Source: Halomonas sp. HAL1 (GTDB lineage Bacteria > Pseudomonadota > Gammaproteobacteria > Pseudomonadales > Halomonadaceae). From it: a stretch of DNA of 64,000 bases. Location: positions 4,092,001 through 4,156,000 of the forward strand of contig NZ_CP130610.1 of the NCBI RefSeq assembly GCF_030544485.1, written 5' to 3'. Of this stretch, positions 20,230 to 29,110 are shown one piece after another. The stretch's first letter is position 1. Each line of letters starts with the position of its first letter. Below the pieces are notes generated by a model, which worked only from the letters and a program-made list of their open reading frames with translations, was not told where the DNA came from and searched no databases. A program made the translations under genes and the position numbers.

Positions 20230-20260
20230 CCTTAATTTATATAGCTTGCCAATGCTATGG

Positions 20261-20893
20261 CTAGAAATCAAAAAACACCGTTTCGCCTTCGCCCTGCAGG
20301 CGGATATCTAGTCTGTAACGCACCTTGCCATCGACCTCTTCGCGCTTGGCGATCAGGGTCTGGCGGCGTGCTGGTGACTCAATGCGTGTTAGCACCGGGC
20401 ACTGAGCGTTCGCCTCAGCTTCGTCATCGAAGTAGAGCCGTGTTTGCAGGTGAATATTCACCCCGCGGGCAAACAGCGTCAGGTTAATGTGCGGGGCCAT
20501 TAGTTGGCCGCTGGGGTGCTTCACCGCGCCGGGTTTGATGGTAGTTAGCGACCATTCGCTACCGTGATCGAAGGTGGTGGCGGTACGGCCAAAGCTATTA
20601 AATGGCTTGCTCAGGTCGTAATCGGCCTGGTAGTCGCCGTTAGCATCGGCTTGCCACGCTTCCACGAAAGCATCGCGAACTAGGTCGCCGTTGCCGTCGA
20701 TGACAATGCCGACCACTTCGATATGCTCACCCTCGGCGTCGGGTTTAGCCATCTCATTCCAGATCTCTTCATCCCGCACGGGGTTACCGGCAGCGGCGAG
20801 GGCAAGGCCAATATGCACGTAGGGGCCAGCGGTTTGCGAGGCGGTTTCCCGTAGCATCAATTCGCTGGTTGGCTGACTATTAGGCTGATTCAT
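20261..20893 (-). CDS. pcaG: Protocatechuate 3,4-dioxygenase alpha subunit
   Basis: Non-catalytic partner of PcaH in the intradiol ring-cleaving dioxygenase that forms 3-carboxy-cis,cis-muconate. The 210 residues show the family core: ETASQTAGPYVHIGL, VIDGNGDLVRDAFVEAWQ and TTIKPGAV. The alpha chain lacks the iron ligands, as expected: where PcaH has HIH it reads APHINL. It is the last gene of the operon, 30 bases after pcaH, and a terminator follows. Confidence 0.96.
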   Translation of the reverse strand: MNQPNSQPTSELMLRETASQTAGPYVHIGLALAAAGNPVRDEEIWNEMAKPDAEGEHIEVVGIVIDGNGDLVRDAFVEAWQADANGDYQADYDLSKPFNSFGRTATTFDHGSEWSLTTIKPGAVKHPSGQLMAPHINLTLFARGVNIHLQTRLYFDDEAEANAQCPVLTRIESPARRQTLIAKREEVDGKVRYRLDIRLQGEGETVFFDF

Positions 20894-20923
20894 AATGTAT
20901 TACCTGCCCTTATTGGTTTTCAG

Positions 20924-21655
20924 CTATTGATTTTCAAAGTAGGTCTGCAGCTCACCGCGTACGACCACATCAAAGCGATAGGCCAGACAGTCCATCGGCT
21001 TGCTGTGAGCCATATCGAGCCGCCCAATCATCGTCTCAACCGCAAGTGGGTCTTTCAGGGTATGCACGATGGGACACAGGGGAATCAGCGGATCGCCCTC
21101 AAAATACATTTGAGTGATCAGTCGGGTAGAGATCGAAGGGCCAGTCACCGATACGTGGATATGCGCGGGTCGCCAGCTGTTCATATCATTGGGCCACGGG
21201 TAAGGGCCGGGCTTGATGGTGCGGAAACGGTACATACCCTGCTCATCGGTCAAGCAGCGACCTACACCGCCGAAGTTGGGATCCAGTGGTGCCAGATACT
21301 TATCGTTCTTATGCCGATAGCGGCCGCCTGCATTGGCCTGCCACATCTCTACCAGGGTGTGCGGTATAGGCTTGCCGAACTGATCGACCACCCGGCCAAA
21401 CATGATAATTCGCTCACCCTGGGGGAGCCTGCCCTGGTTTGAATCCTGGCGGAAGTTCAGCAGCAGGTCATTATCGTGGGGCCCCATGCGCAGGTGGCTA
21501 AAATCGGGGCCGGTCAGTTCGGATGCGGTCGGTTGCTGCATGCTTACCAGCGCCTGCTGGGGCGAACGCGCCACCGAGGTTTTATAGCCCGGCGCGTAGG
21601 CAGGCGGATGCCAGTTGCGGTCGCGTGCCACAAAGCGTTTATTGTCGTGGGTCAT
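20924..21655 (-). CDS. pcaH: Protocatechuate 3,4-dioxygenase beta subunit
   Basis: Iron-binding subunit of protocatechuate 3,4-dioxygenase, 243 residues. The four ferric-iron ligands are recognisable: a tyrosine in [14 protein letters not shown], a tyrosine in GPYPWPNDM and both histidines in [28 protein letters not shown] is the usual intradiol core. AGAGGTAACGGGCG precedes the ATG. The enzyme acts in the cytosol on the product of PobA. The order H-G after pcaDC matches many gammaproteobacterial clusters. Confidence 0.97.
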   Translation of the reverse strand: MTHDNKRFVARDRNWHPPAYAPGYKTSVARSPQQALVSMQQPTASELTGPDFSHLRMGPHDNDLLLNFRQDSNQGRLPQGERIIMFGRVVDQFGKPIPHTLVEMWQANAGGRYRHKNDKYLAPLDPNFGGVGRCLTDEQGMYRFRTIKPGPYPWPNDMNSWRPAHIHVSVTGPSISTRLITQMYFEGDPLIPLCPIVHTLKDPLAVETMIGRLDMAHSKPMDCLAYRFDVVVRGELQTYFENQ

Positions 21656-21688
21656 CGCCCGTTACCTCTTATCAATTATTTTGATTTG

Positions 21689-22870
21689 CTACTCGCCCCA
21701 ACCCAGCTCCTTGGCAAGAGCAAAGGCGTGATTCGCCGCTGGAACGCCGCCGTAAATCGCCACGTGCATCAATACTTGACGCAGCTCGGCTTCCGTTAGG
21801 CCAATCCGTTTAGCGGTTTTTAGGTGCAGCGTTAGCTCTTCACGGCCAAGCGCGGCGAGAATCCCGGTGGTGATCATGCTGCGCTCGCGGCGGGTTAGGT
21901 CGTCGTTACTCCACAGCTCGCCCCAGGCCAGGCGAGTAATCATCTGCTGGAAGGGGGCGTCCAGGCTGTTGGAATTGGCGGTGGAGCGCTCAACGTGCTC
22001 GCTACCCAGTACCTGCTTGCGGGTCTCCAGGCCGGTAGCGTAGGCCACGCCGTGGTTGGCCACATCGCCCAGATCCGTTGCCAGCACGACGAGTAGCTTT
22101 TGTGCAAATAGCGCCGGGGCTTCTACCGCAGGCACATGGCCGACGCCGTCAAAAATCTCCAGCGGTGCGTCATCTAGCTCTGCCGCCAGGGCTTCCAGCG
22201 TCGCGGGCGGCGTAGCCATATCTTCACTGCCGCCAAATAGCTGCACCCTGAACTTATGAGGGACGCTCTTACCTGAGAGCTTTCCGGTGAACGTATCGCG
22301 ACCAAGCATTTCGCACAGTTGTGCGTAGGACTCATCGTCACCACGGCCCATCTGGGTGCACCAGCCCGCTTTCAGCGCCGGGCTTGCCTCAAAGGCCGCC
22401 GGGGCAAACCAGCGCGGCACTATCTCTTCAGACATCGCCGCCAAGCCTTCCAGACGCACGCGACCTGCGCGGGTGTTCCAGAGATCCGGATTACCAATCA
22501 CCGCACCGGTGTTGGTCAGCGTAGCGGAGAGCAGGCGATCACCATGCTCGGCAATCAACTGCTGGCCGACGACACCGCCAATGGACGTACCGGCAAAGTG
22601 AAAGCGCTCAGCGCCCGCCAGTTCTGCCAATACCAGAGCCTCAGCGGCTAAATCAGCGGGAGTGATTTGTACACCGCTGACCGCCTGACTAGCACCGTGG
22701 CCGGGAAGATCCCAGGTAAGCACTCGGTAGCGGGGCAGCAGCGCGGGAATCACGTCATCCCATACTGCCTGGCTCATACCCAAAGGGTGCGCCAGCACGA
22801 CCAGCGGGTTCACTTCTGCGCCGAGCAGCCGATAGGCCACGCTGCGGCCGTTGATGCTATGAAATGCCAT
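21689..22870 (-). CDS. pcaDC: Fused 3-oxoadipate enol-lactonase / 4-carboxymuconolactone decarboxylase
   Basis: One 393-residue chain with two enzymes of the pathway. Residues 1-262 are an alpha/beta hydrolase (PcaD) with nucleophile Ser96 in GTSIGG, Asp217 in GGSEDM and His245 in GVGHVP. Residues about 268-393 are a carboxymuconolactone decarboxylase (PcaC) with RRERSMITTGILAALGR and MHVAIYGGVPAANHA. The two steps are consecutive, with the decarboxylase acting first and its lactone passed to the hydrolase. No separate pcaC or pcaD is in the window. Gaps are 11 bases to pcaF and 33 to pcaH. Confidence 0.95.
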   Translation of the reverse strand: MAFHSINGRSVAYRLLGAEVNPLVVLAHPLGMSQAVWDDVIPALLPRYRVLTWDLPGHGASQAVSGVQITPADLAAEALVLAELAGAERFHFAGTSIGGVVGQQLIAEHGDRLLSATLTNTGAVIGNPDLWNTRAGRVRLEGLAAMSEEIVPRWFAPAAFEASPALKAGWCTQMGRGDDESYAQLCEMLGRDTFTGKLSGKSVPHKFRVQLFGGSEDMATPPATLEALAAELDDAPLEIFDGVGHVPAVEAPALFAQKLLVVLATDLGDVANHGVAYATGLETRKQVLGSEHVERSTANSNSLDAPFQQMITRLAWGELWSNDDLTRRERSMITTGILAALGREELTLHLKTAKRIGLTEAELRQVLMHVAIYGGVPAANHAFALAKELGWGE

Positions 22871-22881
22871 GACGGTCTCCG

Positions 22882-24099
22882 TTAAACACGTTCAATCAAC
22901 GTAGCGATACCCTGACCCACACCTACACACATGGTGCACAGCGCATAACGCTTGCCGCTGTTTTGCAGCTCATGGGCGGCGGTCAACAACAGGCGGGCTC
23001 CGGACATGCCCAGCGGGTGGCCCAGCGCGATCGCGCCACCGTTGGGGTTAACCCGTGGGTCGTCGTCTTTAAGACCCAGGTCGCGCATACAGGCTAACGC
23101 CTGGGCGGCGAACGCTTCGTTAAACTCAAACACATCGATCTCATCCATCGAGATGCCGGTGCGCTTGAGTAGCTTCTGCACTGCCGGTACCGGGCCATAG
23201 CCCATAATGCGCGGCTCAACGCCTGCCGTGGCCATGCCGATGATTTTCGCCATCGGCTTAAGACCATGCTGTTTGACCGCTGCTTCGCTGGCCACCAGCA
23301 TCGCCGCCGCACCGTCGTTAACGCCCGACGCATTGCCTGCGGTAACGCTGCCGCCTTCACGGAAAGGTGTGGGCAAACCTGCCAGCTTTTCCAAGGTGGT
23401 TTCCCGCAGATGCTCGTCCTTGTCAAAGAACAGCGGCTCCTGCTTGCGGCGCGGGATCTCAATGGCGGTGATCTCCTGGGCAAAGCGCCCCGCTTTTTGA
23501 GCGGCAGCAGCTTTCTGCTGGGAGCGCAGGGCAAAGGCATCCTGGTCTTCGCGAGAGATATTGAACTGCTCGGCGACGTTCTCTGCGGTCTCCGGCATGG
23601 AATCGACCCCAAACGCTTTCTTCATCAATGGGTTGATCAAGCGCCAGCCAATAGTGGTGTCTTCGAGCTTTTGATTGCGGCCGAAGGCGCTATCGGCCTT
23701 GCCCATGACGTAAGGCGCGCGGGACATGGACTCCACGCCGCCTGCCAGCGCCAGCTCCATCTCACCCGCTTTAATGGCGCGAAACGCGGTGCCCACCGCG
23801 TCCATACCCGAGCCGCACAGGCGGTTCATGGTCGTGCCGGGCACTGAGGTAGGAATGCCCGCCAGCAGCGAGGACATACGCGCCACGTTACGGTTATCTT
23901 CCCCGGCCTGGTTGGCGCAGCCCATAAAGACTTCTTCAATGGCAGTAGGGTCGAGATCCGGCGCTTCTGCCAGTACGGCTTTAAAAATTGTCGCGGCGAA
24001 ATCATCTGGGCGTACGCTGGCCAGGGTGCCACCAAAGCGTCCCACGGCGGTGCGGCGGGGATGACATAGAAAGACGTCTTGCATCACAACATCGCTCAT
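22882..24099 (-). CDS. pcaF: 3-oxoadipyl-CoA thiolase
   Basis: Cleaves beta-ketoadipyl-CoA to succinyl-CoA and acetyl-CoA, the last step. The 405-residue thiolase has the acyl-accepting cysteine in NRLCGSGMDA near residue 93, the histidine in ALGHPLGMSG near 357 and the second cysteine in CTMCVGVGQG near 390. The length and the N-terminal FLCHPRRTAVGRFGGTLA match PcaF/CatF rather than general acetyl-CoA acetyltransferases. It lies 11 bases after the CoA-transferase beta gene. Confidence 0.95.
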   Translation of the reverse strand: MSDVVMQDVFLCHPRRTAVGRFGGTLASVRPDDFAATIFKAVLAEAPDLDPTAIEEVFMGCANQAGEDNRNVARMSSLLAGIPTSVPGTTMNRLCGSGMDAVGTAFRAIKAGEMELALAGGVESMSRAPYVMGKADSAFGRNQKLEDTTIGWRLINPLMKKAFGVDSMPETAENVAEQFNISREDQDAFALRSQQKAAAAQKAGRFAQEITAIEIPRRKQEPLFFDKDEHLRETTLEKLAGLPTPFREGGSVTAGNASGVNDGAAAMLVASEAAVKQHGLKPMAKIIGMATAGVEPRIMGYGPVPAVQKLLKRTGISMDEIDVFEFNEAFAAQALACMRDLGLKDDDPRVNPNGGAIALGHPLGMSGARLLLTAAHELQNSGKRYALCTMCVGVGQGIATLIERV

Positions 24100-24110
24100 A
24101 AATAGCTCCT

Positions 24111-24884
24111 TTATGCGTCCGCGTGGGCCCGCTCAGTGCGCGCTTTGAGCTCACGCAAAATCGTCAGCTCGTTTTCGCTGGGCTCTGGGGTACTCTCAAG
24201 CTGTTCGGCAAAGCGAATTTCCCAGCCGGTTGCGTCAATGACGTCTTCACGGGTTACGCCGGGATGTAGCGATACGACGACAAGCTCTTTGGTCTCCGGG
24301 TCGGGTTTCATCACGCATAGGTCGGTGATCACCCGGGTGGGGCCTTTGCCGATATTAGGTACGTTGTCGCGCCCTTTGCCGTCGCGGCCAAAGCCTAGCG
24401 TGGTGACAAAGTCGACATCTTTCACAAAGGCACGCTTCGAGTGCTTCAAAGTGATAAACACTTCACCGGCGTTGGTGGCAATTTCCGGCGCACCGCCGCC
24501 GCCCGGCAGACGAACCTTGGGCGCTTTGTAATCGCCGATCAGCGTGGTGTTAAGGTTAGCAAAACGGTCGATTTGCGCAGTGCCTAAAAAGCCCACATCG
24601 ACTTTGCCGCCCTGCAGCCAGTAGCGGAACATCTCTGGCACCGCCACGGTGGTGAGCGCTGATTCGCACAGCTCACCGTCACCGATGGACAACGGCAGAA
24701 TATCCGGCTTGGTCTGCAACGTGCCGGACTCGTAAATCAGCACTACATCAGGGGCGTGGGTCAGACGCGCCAAATTCGCGGCTTCAGAGGGCAGCCCGAT
24801 GCCTACAAAACAGGTCATGCCGTTTTCCAGCGCCCGTGCGGCGGTCACCGACATCATTTCAGAAGAGGTATATTCGAGACTCAT
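24111..24884 (-). CDS. pcaJ: 3-oxoadipate CoA-transferase beta subunit (CatJ/PcaJ type)
   Basis: With the alpha subunit it moves CoA from succinyl-CoA to 3-oxoadipate. The 257-residue length and the motifs CFVGIGLPSEAANLAR, YESGTL (with the likely glutamate nucleophile) and RLPGGGGAPEIA fit the longer CatJ type rather than the roughly 213-residue PcaJ of Pseudomonas putida. The ATG shares one base with the alpha-subunit stop (TAATG), so translation is coupled. The symbol catJ would be equally defensible; the pca neighbours decide. Confidence 0.93.
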   Translation of the reverse strand: MSLEYTSSEMMSVTAARALENGMTCFVGIGLPSEAANLARLTHAPDVVLIYESGTLQTKPDILPLSIGDGELCESALTTVAVPEMFRYWLQGGKVDVGFLGTAQIDRFANLNTTLIGDYKAPKVRLPGGGGAPEIATNAGEVFITLKHSKRAFVKDVDFVTTLGFGRDGKGRDNVPNIGKGPTRVITDLCVMKPDPETKELVVVSLHPGVTREDVIDATGWEIRFAEQLESTPEPSENELTILRELKARTERAHADA

Positions 24885-25717
24885 TAGCTGTTCTCCCCTG
24901 CATGATTTTGGACAGCGTTAAAGACGTTGTCGACGAGCCACTGGGTAAAGGTGTCGCGATCGCGGGCGATGGCATCCCACTCTTTATAGAAGCGGTTGCT
25001 GCGGCCGTAATAGCCGTGGGTGTACGAGGGCAGCGCGCCTTTCTCAGCTACCGCAATGGCGCTGATGGCCCAGCTGGGAATCACACAGGCATTCGGGTGG
25101 GCGTTGAGGTCATCGACGATCTCTTCCACCGTCACGATGCTGTTCTTGGCAGCCAAGACTGCCTCTTTCTGTACGCCCACGATACCTTCTACCAGCACGT
25201 TGCCCTGGCGATCCGCCCGCTGGGCGTGGATGATCGAAACGTCCGGGCGCACCGAAGGCACAGCGGCCAGGCGTTCACCGGTAAACGGGCACTCGATGAA
25301 TTTGATTTGATCGTTGACGCTGGGCAGTTCGCTACCGATGTAGCCGCGAAAAACCGCCAGCGGTAGACCGGCGGCACCCGCTTCAAAGGCACAGGCCATG
25401 GCGGCGTGGCTGTGCTCAAGAATCTCGATCTTGCGCGGCCAGCCTTTCTCAACCGCGTCACGCAGTCGATGCAGCGAGCCCACGCCGGGGTTACCACCCC
25501 AGGAGAAGATCACCTTTTTAGCGCAGCCAGCGCCAATCATCTGATCGTAGATGATATCGGGGGTCATGCGGATCAGGGTCAGGTCGCGCTTTTTCTGGCG
25601 GATCACTTCGTGACCAGCGGCAAACGGAATCAGGTGGGTAAAACCTTCCATGGCCACGGTGGCGCCGTCTTGGACGTAGCGCGCTACCGCGTCATGCAAG
25701 CTGAGAAACTCGGCCAT
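24884..25717 (-). CDS. pcaI: 3-oxoadipate CoA-transferase alpha subunit (CatI/PcaI type)
   Basis: Alpha chain (277 residues) of the succinyl-CoA:3-oxoadipate CoA-transferase. It has VAMEGFTHLIPFAAGHE near residue 20 and RMTPDIIYDQMIGAG, typical of the CatI type. First gene of the operon pcaI-pcaJ-pcaF-pcaDC-pcaH-pcaG, which is packed with gaps of 33 bases or less. An IclR-type operator lies 56 bases upstream. Since all six genes follow one promoter region, ring cleavage and the lower pathway should be induced together. Confidence 0.93.
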   Translation of the reverse strand: MAEFLSLHDAVARYVQDGATVAMEGFTHLIPFAAGHEVIRQKKRDLTLIRMTPDIIYDQMIGAGCAKKVIFSWGGNPGVGSLHRLRDAVEKGWPRKIEILEHSHAAMACAFEAGAAGLPLAVFRGYIGSELPSVNDQIKFIECPFTGERLAAVPSVRPDVSIIHAQRADRQGNVLVEGIVGVQKEAVLAAKNSIVTVEEIVDDLNAHPNACVIPSWAISAIAVAEKGALPSYTHGYYGRSNRFYKEWDAIARDRDTFTQWLVDNVFNAVQNHAGENS

Positions 25718-25772
25718 GATGGGTGCCTCTTAGCGGGTCATTGGTGTACTGGTTAGTGAACTGCAGCAGATT

Positions 25773-25806
25773 GTTCGTTGAGCGAACATAGATCCTCTAT
25801 ACGAAC
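25773..25806 (-). promoter_or_regulatory. Putative IclR-type operator at the pcaI promoter
   Basis: Perfect palindrome GTTCG-TTGAG-CGAAC at 25773-25787, with a third half CGAAC at 25802-25806, 19 bases from the right half in the same orientation. A longer imperfect inverted repeat (GCAGATTGTTCGT near 25766 and ACGAACAATCTACTGC at 25801) includes the outer halves. The layout recalls the three-repeat sites of PcaU/PobR in Acinetobacter. Confidence 0.8.
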
Positions 25807-25916
25807 AATCTACTGCTGAACATTAATTGGGTCAAACCCAACCGCGCCCGCCTAACGACCTGCCGAACCCATCACTCATTTCACGGCCGCACTTAACGCT
25901 TTGTTTTTAAATACGC

Positions 25917-27245
25917 TTATTGGGATTCTAGCCATTTTGTAGTGCGCATGACCTGGGCTGCGCTGCTACCAAGGTATAAAGCGGGGTCGCAGGCATTACG
26001 CAGCGCATCGGGGTCTACGATCCCTTTCACATCAGGATGCTCGGCAAGCACCTCTGAAGAGGGACGTGCTGTCTGGCGTGAGGTTTCTGCCGCTTCCGCG
26101 CTGACCTCTTTGGCTTTCTCCACGCCTAGCGTCGGTGCCAGCAAACGTGCGACTGGCTCGGCCATAATGCCGCCACCGGTGGCCGCCAGGTTGCGCCACA
26201 TGTTGTCGGGGTACACCTCGAGTCCCTCCAGCAGCACGGCCACTTGCTCTAGCGCACCTTCTACCAGCAGAGCGCTCTCCATCAACGGCGCCCACTCCGC
26301 ATGCCACTCGCCCAAGCCACGCTCAAGGGGCTGAGCGGCAGCATTGATCAACACGCTGGTATGGCCATGCACTTGCCGCGCCGCGCCGCGGATCAGCGCG
26401 CTGCGTACCGGGTTACGCTTATGGGGCATGGATGACGACTCCCCCATCCCTGGCGCGGAGGGTTCTGCTACTTCACCTACTTCGGTTTGGGTAAGCAGCG
26501 AGACATCCAGGGCGATTTTTTCAGCGGCCCCGGCAACGGCATCAAACGCCGTGCCGAGGGCATGGATCGGGTAGCGGTCGGTATGCCAGGGCAGTACCGG
26601 CACCGCCAAGCCTAACCGCTCGGCCAATGCATCCATCCACTCAAGCCCGAGGTTATCCCAACCCGAGTGCACGCCCACCGCACCACCAAACTGAACGGGT
26701 AGCTCAATAGCGCTTAAACGGCGGCGCGTTTGCTCCAGACCAATTGCCCAGTGAGCCACCTTGACCCCAAAGGTGATTGGCAGCGCCTGCTGCATTAAGG
26801 TGCGTCCCACCATGGGCGTGTCGATATGAGCATCCATCAGCGCTATCGACGCCGAACGGCAGCGCAGCAGTAAGTCATCCAGCGCCGCTAAGCGCGGTTT
26901 AAGCAGCAGCATCAGCGCGGAGTCGACCACATCCTGGCTCGTCGCCCCCTGGTGCCAGTAGCGCTTGAGGTCATCGGCGAGCAGCGCACGGCTCTGTTTT
27001 ACGAAGGGGATAGCCACATTGCCACCGCTGGCGATACCCTCCTCTATGTCGGCGATATTGAAGGTGGCGCTTTGCATTAGCGCGCGCATTTGCTGGCTAA
27101 CGCCATTCGGCATGGCACCGCTGGCTTCTTGCACTTCTGCTAATGCCAACTCAAAGGCCAGCATGGCATTCACCATGGCCTCGTCGTCACCCTCAGCTAA
27201 TGCGTGCTGACTCATAAACGGATGCTTTAAAAACGCAGCGGGCAT
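25917..27245 (-). CDS. pcaB: 3-carboxy-cis,cis-muconate cycloisomerase
   Basis: Lactonises 3-carboxy-cis,cis-muconate, the product of PcaHG, to 4-carboxymuconolactone, the substrate of the PcaC half of PcaDC. The 442-residue protein belongs to the fumarase/aspartase superfamily with the signature loop GESSSMPHKRNPVRS near residue 270 and TSQDVVDSALM near 140. It stands apart from the main operon: 199 bases with an operator separate its stop from pcaI, so pcaB seems to have its own promoter, shared back to back with the AEC transporter gene. Confidence 0.95.
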   Translation of the reverse strand: MPAAFLKHPFMSQHALAEGDDEAMVNAMLAFELALAEVQEASGAMPNGVSQQMRALMQSATFNIADIEEGIASGGNVAIPFVKQSRALLADDLKRYWHQGATSQDVVDSALMLLLKPRLAALDDLLLRCRSASIALMDAHIDTPMVGRTLMQQALPITFGVKVAHWAIGLEQTRRRLSAIELPVQFGGAVGVHSGWDNLGLEWMDALAERLGLAVPVLPWHTDRYPIHALGTAFDAVAGAAEKIALDVSLLTQTEVGEVAEPSAPGMGESSSMPHKRNPVRSALIRGAARQVHGHTSVLINAAAQPLERGLGEWHAEWAPLMESALLVEGALEQVAVLLEGLEVYPDNMWRNLAATGGGIMAEPVARLLAPTLGVEKAKEVSAEAAETSRQTARPSSEVLAEHPDVKGIVDPDALRNACDPALYLGSSAAQVMRTTKWLESQ

Positions 27246-27292
27246 AAATAAACCTCGTTAATGGAAGCAACGGCGGTACCACACTGAACAAA

Positions 27293-27316
27293 CGTACAAT
27301 TGTTCGTGATTCGAAC
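27293..27316. promoter_or_regulatory. Putative IclR-type operator between pcaB and the AEC gene
   Basis: Perfect palindrome GTTCG-TGATT-CGAAC at 27302-27316, with a third half CGTAC at 27293-27297, 19 bases from the right half. The layout is the mirror image of the TRAP and tctC sites, so it faces the plus-strand AEC gene. It lies 57 bases from the pcaB start and 69 from the AEC start and may serve both. Confidence 0.75.
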
Positions 27317-27384
27317 GCCATGCTAAATTGGTCTGATATTCGGGGCTATGTTTACTTTTCCATCACCGACAAGACAGAGACTCT

Positions 27385-28335
27385 ATGCTCGCTATTCTTG
27401 CCATTACTACCCCTATTTTTCTATTGATCAGCACGGGTTATATCGCTAGGTGGAGCGGGCTTATACAACGTGAACAGATGCAAGGTGTTAGCGTTTTTGT
27501 GCTGTACTTCGCACTGCCTGCGCTGGTTATCAGAGCGTTAACCCAGCACCCTTTAGAGGAAATACTGCAAATCAACTATTTGGTGGCCTATGGATTGGGC
27601 ACAGTAGTGGTATTTGGGGGCGGGCTGCTGCTCACCCTGAAGTATCAGCGTCAACCTCTCAATGCCAGCGCTATGCAGGCGCTGGGTATGGCAGCGGCCA
27701 ACAGTGGCTTTGTTGGCTACCCCGTCGCCGTTATGGTGATTGGCTCACCTGCTGCGGTGCTTTTGGCGCTGAACATGGTCATTGAAACGCTGATTATTAT
27801 TCCCGCTGCACTCATCTTGGCTGAAATGGCTTCTCAGCAAGGGGTCAGCGTATGGAAAACCGTTAAGCAGACCGCCCTGAGCCTGGCCAAAAATCCTGTT
27901 CTTATGGGCTTACTGATCGGTATTTTTTTAGCCGTCACAGGACTACAAATTCCTGTTCCGCTGTTTAAAGCCATTGATATGCTGGCCAATGCCGCAGGTC
28001 CGGCGGCTCTCTTTGTCATCGGCGGCGCGCTGTTTGGCCTGCAGGTTAAAGGTATGACCAAAGACGTGGGGCAAATTGTGATCGGTAAACTGATCATTCA
28101 CCCACTCGTCATCTTAATCGCATTTTTGATTATCCCCGGCATTGATCCTCTCTACATGGTGGGTGCCGTGCTCTTCGCCGCCGCACCGATGATTAGTATT
28201 TACCCGCTACTGGGGCAGCGCTATGGCTTAGGCGGTGTAAGTGCTGCCACGATGCTGGTGGCAACAGTGGCCTCCTTCTTCACGCTTAGCCTGATCATCT
28301 GGTTAATGACCATGTCAGGGCTAATGGCGTTTTAA
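27385..28335 (+). CDS. AEC-family transporter
   Basis: Membrane protein of 316 residues with about ten hydrophobic segments in two sets of five, the pattern of the auxin efflux carrier (AEC) family. The N-terminus LAILAITTPIFLLISTGYIA and the mid-protein GLLIGIFLAVTGLQIPVPL are typical. Bacterial members carry dicarboxylates such as malonate, or unknown acids. It is probably cotranscribed with the SDR gene 33 bases downstream. The operator upstream ties it to protocatechuate degradation, so uptake or export of an acidic aromatic or pathway intermediate is my inference. Confidence 0.88.
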   Translation: MLAILAITTPIFLLISTGYIARWSGLIQREQMQGVSVFVLYFALPALVIRALTQHPLEEILQINYLVAYGLGTVVVFGGGLLLTLKYQRQPLNASAMQALGMAAANSGFVGYPVAVMVIGSPAAVLLALNMVIETLIIIPAALILAEMASQQGVSVWKTVKQTALSLAKNPVLMGLLIGIFLAVTGLQIPVPLFKAIDMLANAAGPAALFVIGGALFGLQVKGMTKDVGQIVIGKLIIHPLVILIAFLIIPGIDPLYMVGAVLFAAAPMISIYPLLGQRYGLGGVSAATMLVATVASFFTLSLIIWLMTMSGLMAF

Positions 28336-28368
28336 AAAACAGTTTTATCGCGAACAAGGATAACAACA

Positions 28369-29097
28369 ATGAGCCAACCGACTTCTCAACTTCACTGCGC
28401 CGTCGTGACCGGCGGGGCAAGAAATATCGGCCAAGCTATTGCCCTGCGTCTTCAGCAGGATGGCTATCACGTTATTGTGGTGGATATCGTCGAGCCCGAA
28501 GCGCCGACCCTGCAAGCCGATGCTTATCAGGTCGATCTGGCTGATGCAGACGCTACTCGCCGTGTCATGGCAGAAATCGCCGAGCGTTATACGGTGACTC
28601 GGTTGGTCAATAACGTCGGTATCGTTGCGCCTGCGCTGATTGAAGAGGCAAAGCTTGAGGACTTCGACAAATTAATGCATCTGAACGTACGTTCGGCATT
28701 GATCTGCACCCAGGCGCTGCTACCTGCGATGAAGGCAAACGGCATGGGCCGCATCGTGCTGAATACTAGCCGTGTGGTGCTGGGCAAAGAGGCGCGCTCA
28801 ATCTATAGCGCCACCAAAGGCGCGCTGCAATCCATGGCCCGCACCTGGGCGCTGGAGCTGGCTGAACACGGCATCACGGTCAACTGCGTTGCCCCTGGGC
28901 CTATCGCCACCAGCGCCTTCTGGCAGAACAACCCGCCCGACTCCGAGCGCGCTCGCCGCATCATCGATAATATCCCGCTACAGCGCATGGGTCAGCCTGA
29001 AGACGTGGCCCAAGCCATCAGTTTCTTCTGTGACGAACGCAGCGGCTTCATCACCGGCCAAACCCTTTTCGTGTGCGGCGGTGTAACGGTCGGTTAG
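28369..29097 (+). CDS. SDR-family oxidoreductase
   Basis: A 242-residue short-chain dehydrogenase/reductase. The cofactor loop is degenerate but recognisable (TGGARNIGQAIAL), followed by NNVG (family NNAG), the catalytic serine in LNTSRVV, and the YxxxK pair in SIYSATKGA. The acidic residue after beta-2 (VVDIVEPE) suggests NAD(H). The substrate is unknown; the FabG-like shape is common to many SDRs. It follows the AEC transporter, and the convergent CoA-transferase gene starts its 3' end 13 bases later. Confidence 0.85.
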   Translation: MSQPTSQLHCAVVTGGARNIGQAIALRLQQDGYHVIVVDIVEPEAPTLQADAYQVDLADADATRRVMAEIAERYTVTRLVNNVGIVAPALIEEAKLEDFDKLMHLNVRSALICTQALLPAMKANGMGRIVLNTSRVVLGKEARSIYSATKGALQSMARTWALELAEHGITVNCVAPGPIATSAFWQNNPPDSERARRIIDNIPLQRMGQPEDVAQAISFFCDERSGFITGQTLFVCGGVTVG

Positions 29098-29110
29098 GCA
29101 AACCAATGGC

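Larger units (their letters stand above)
19938..20260. other. Intergenic region between TRAP operon and pcaG
   Basis: A 323-base stretch with no convincing gene. From right to left on the plus map it holds the pcaG terminator (about 20197-20229), an AT-rich piece, a weak palindrome GTTCACTATGAAG near 20013, and the IclR-type operator with its third half-site in front of dctP. Confidence 0.8.
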
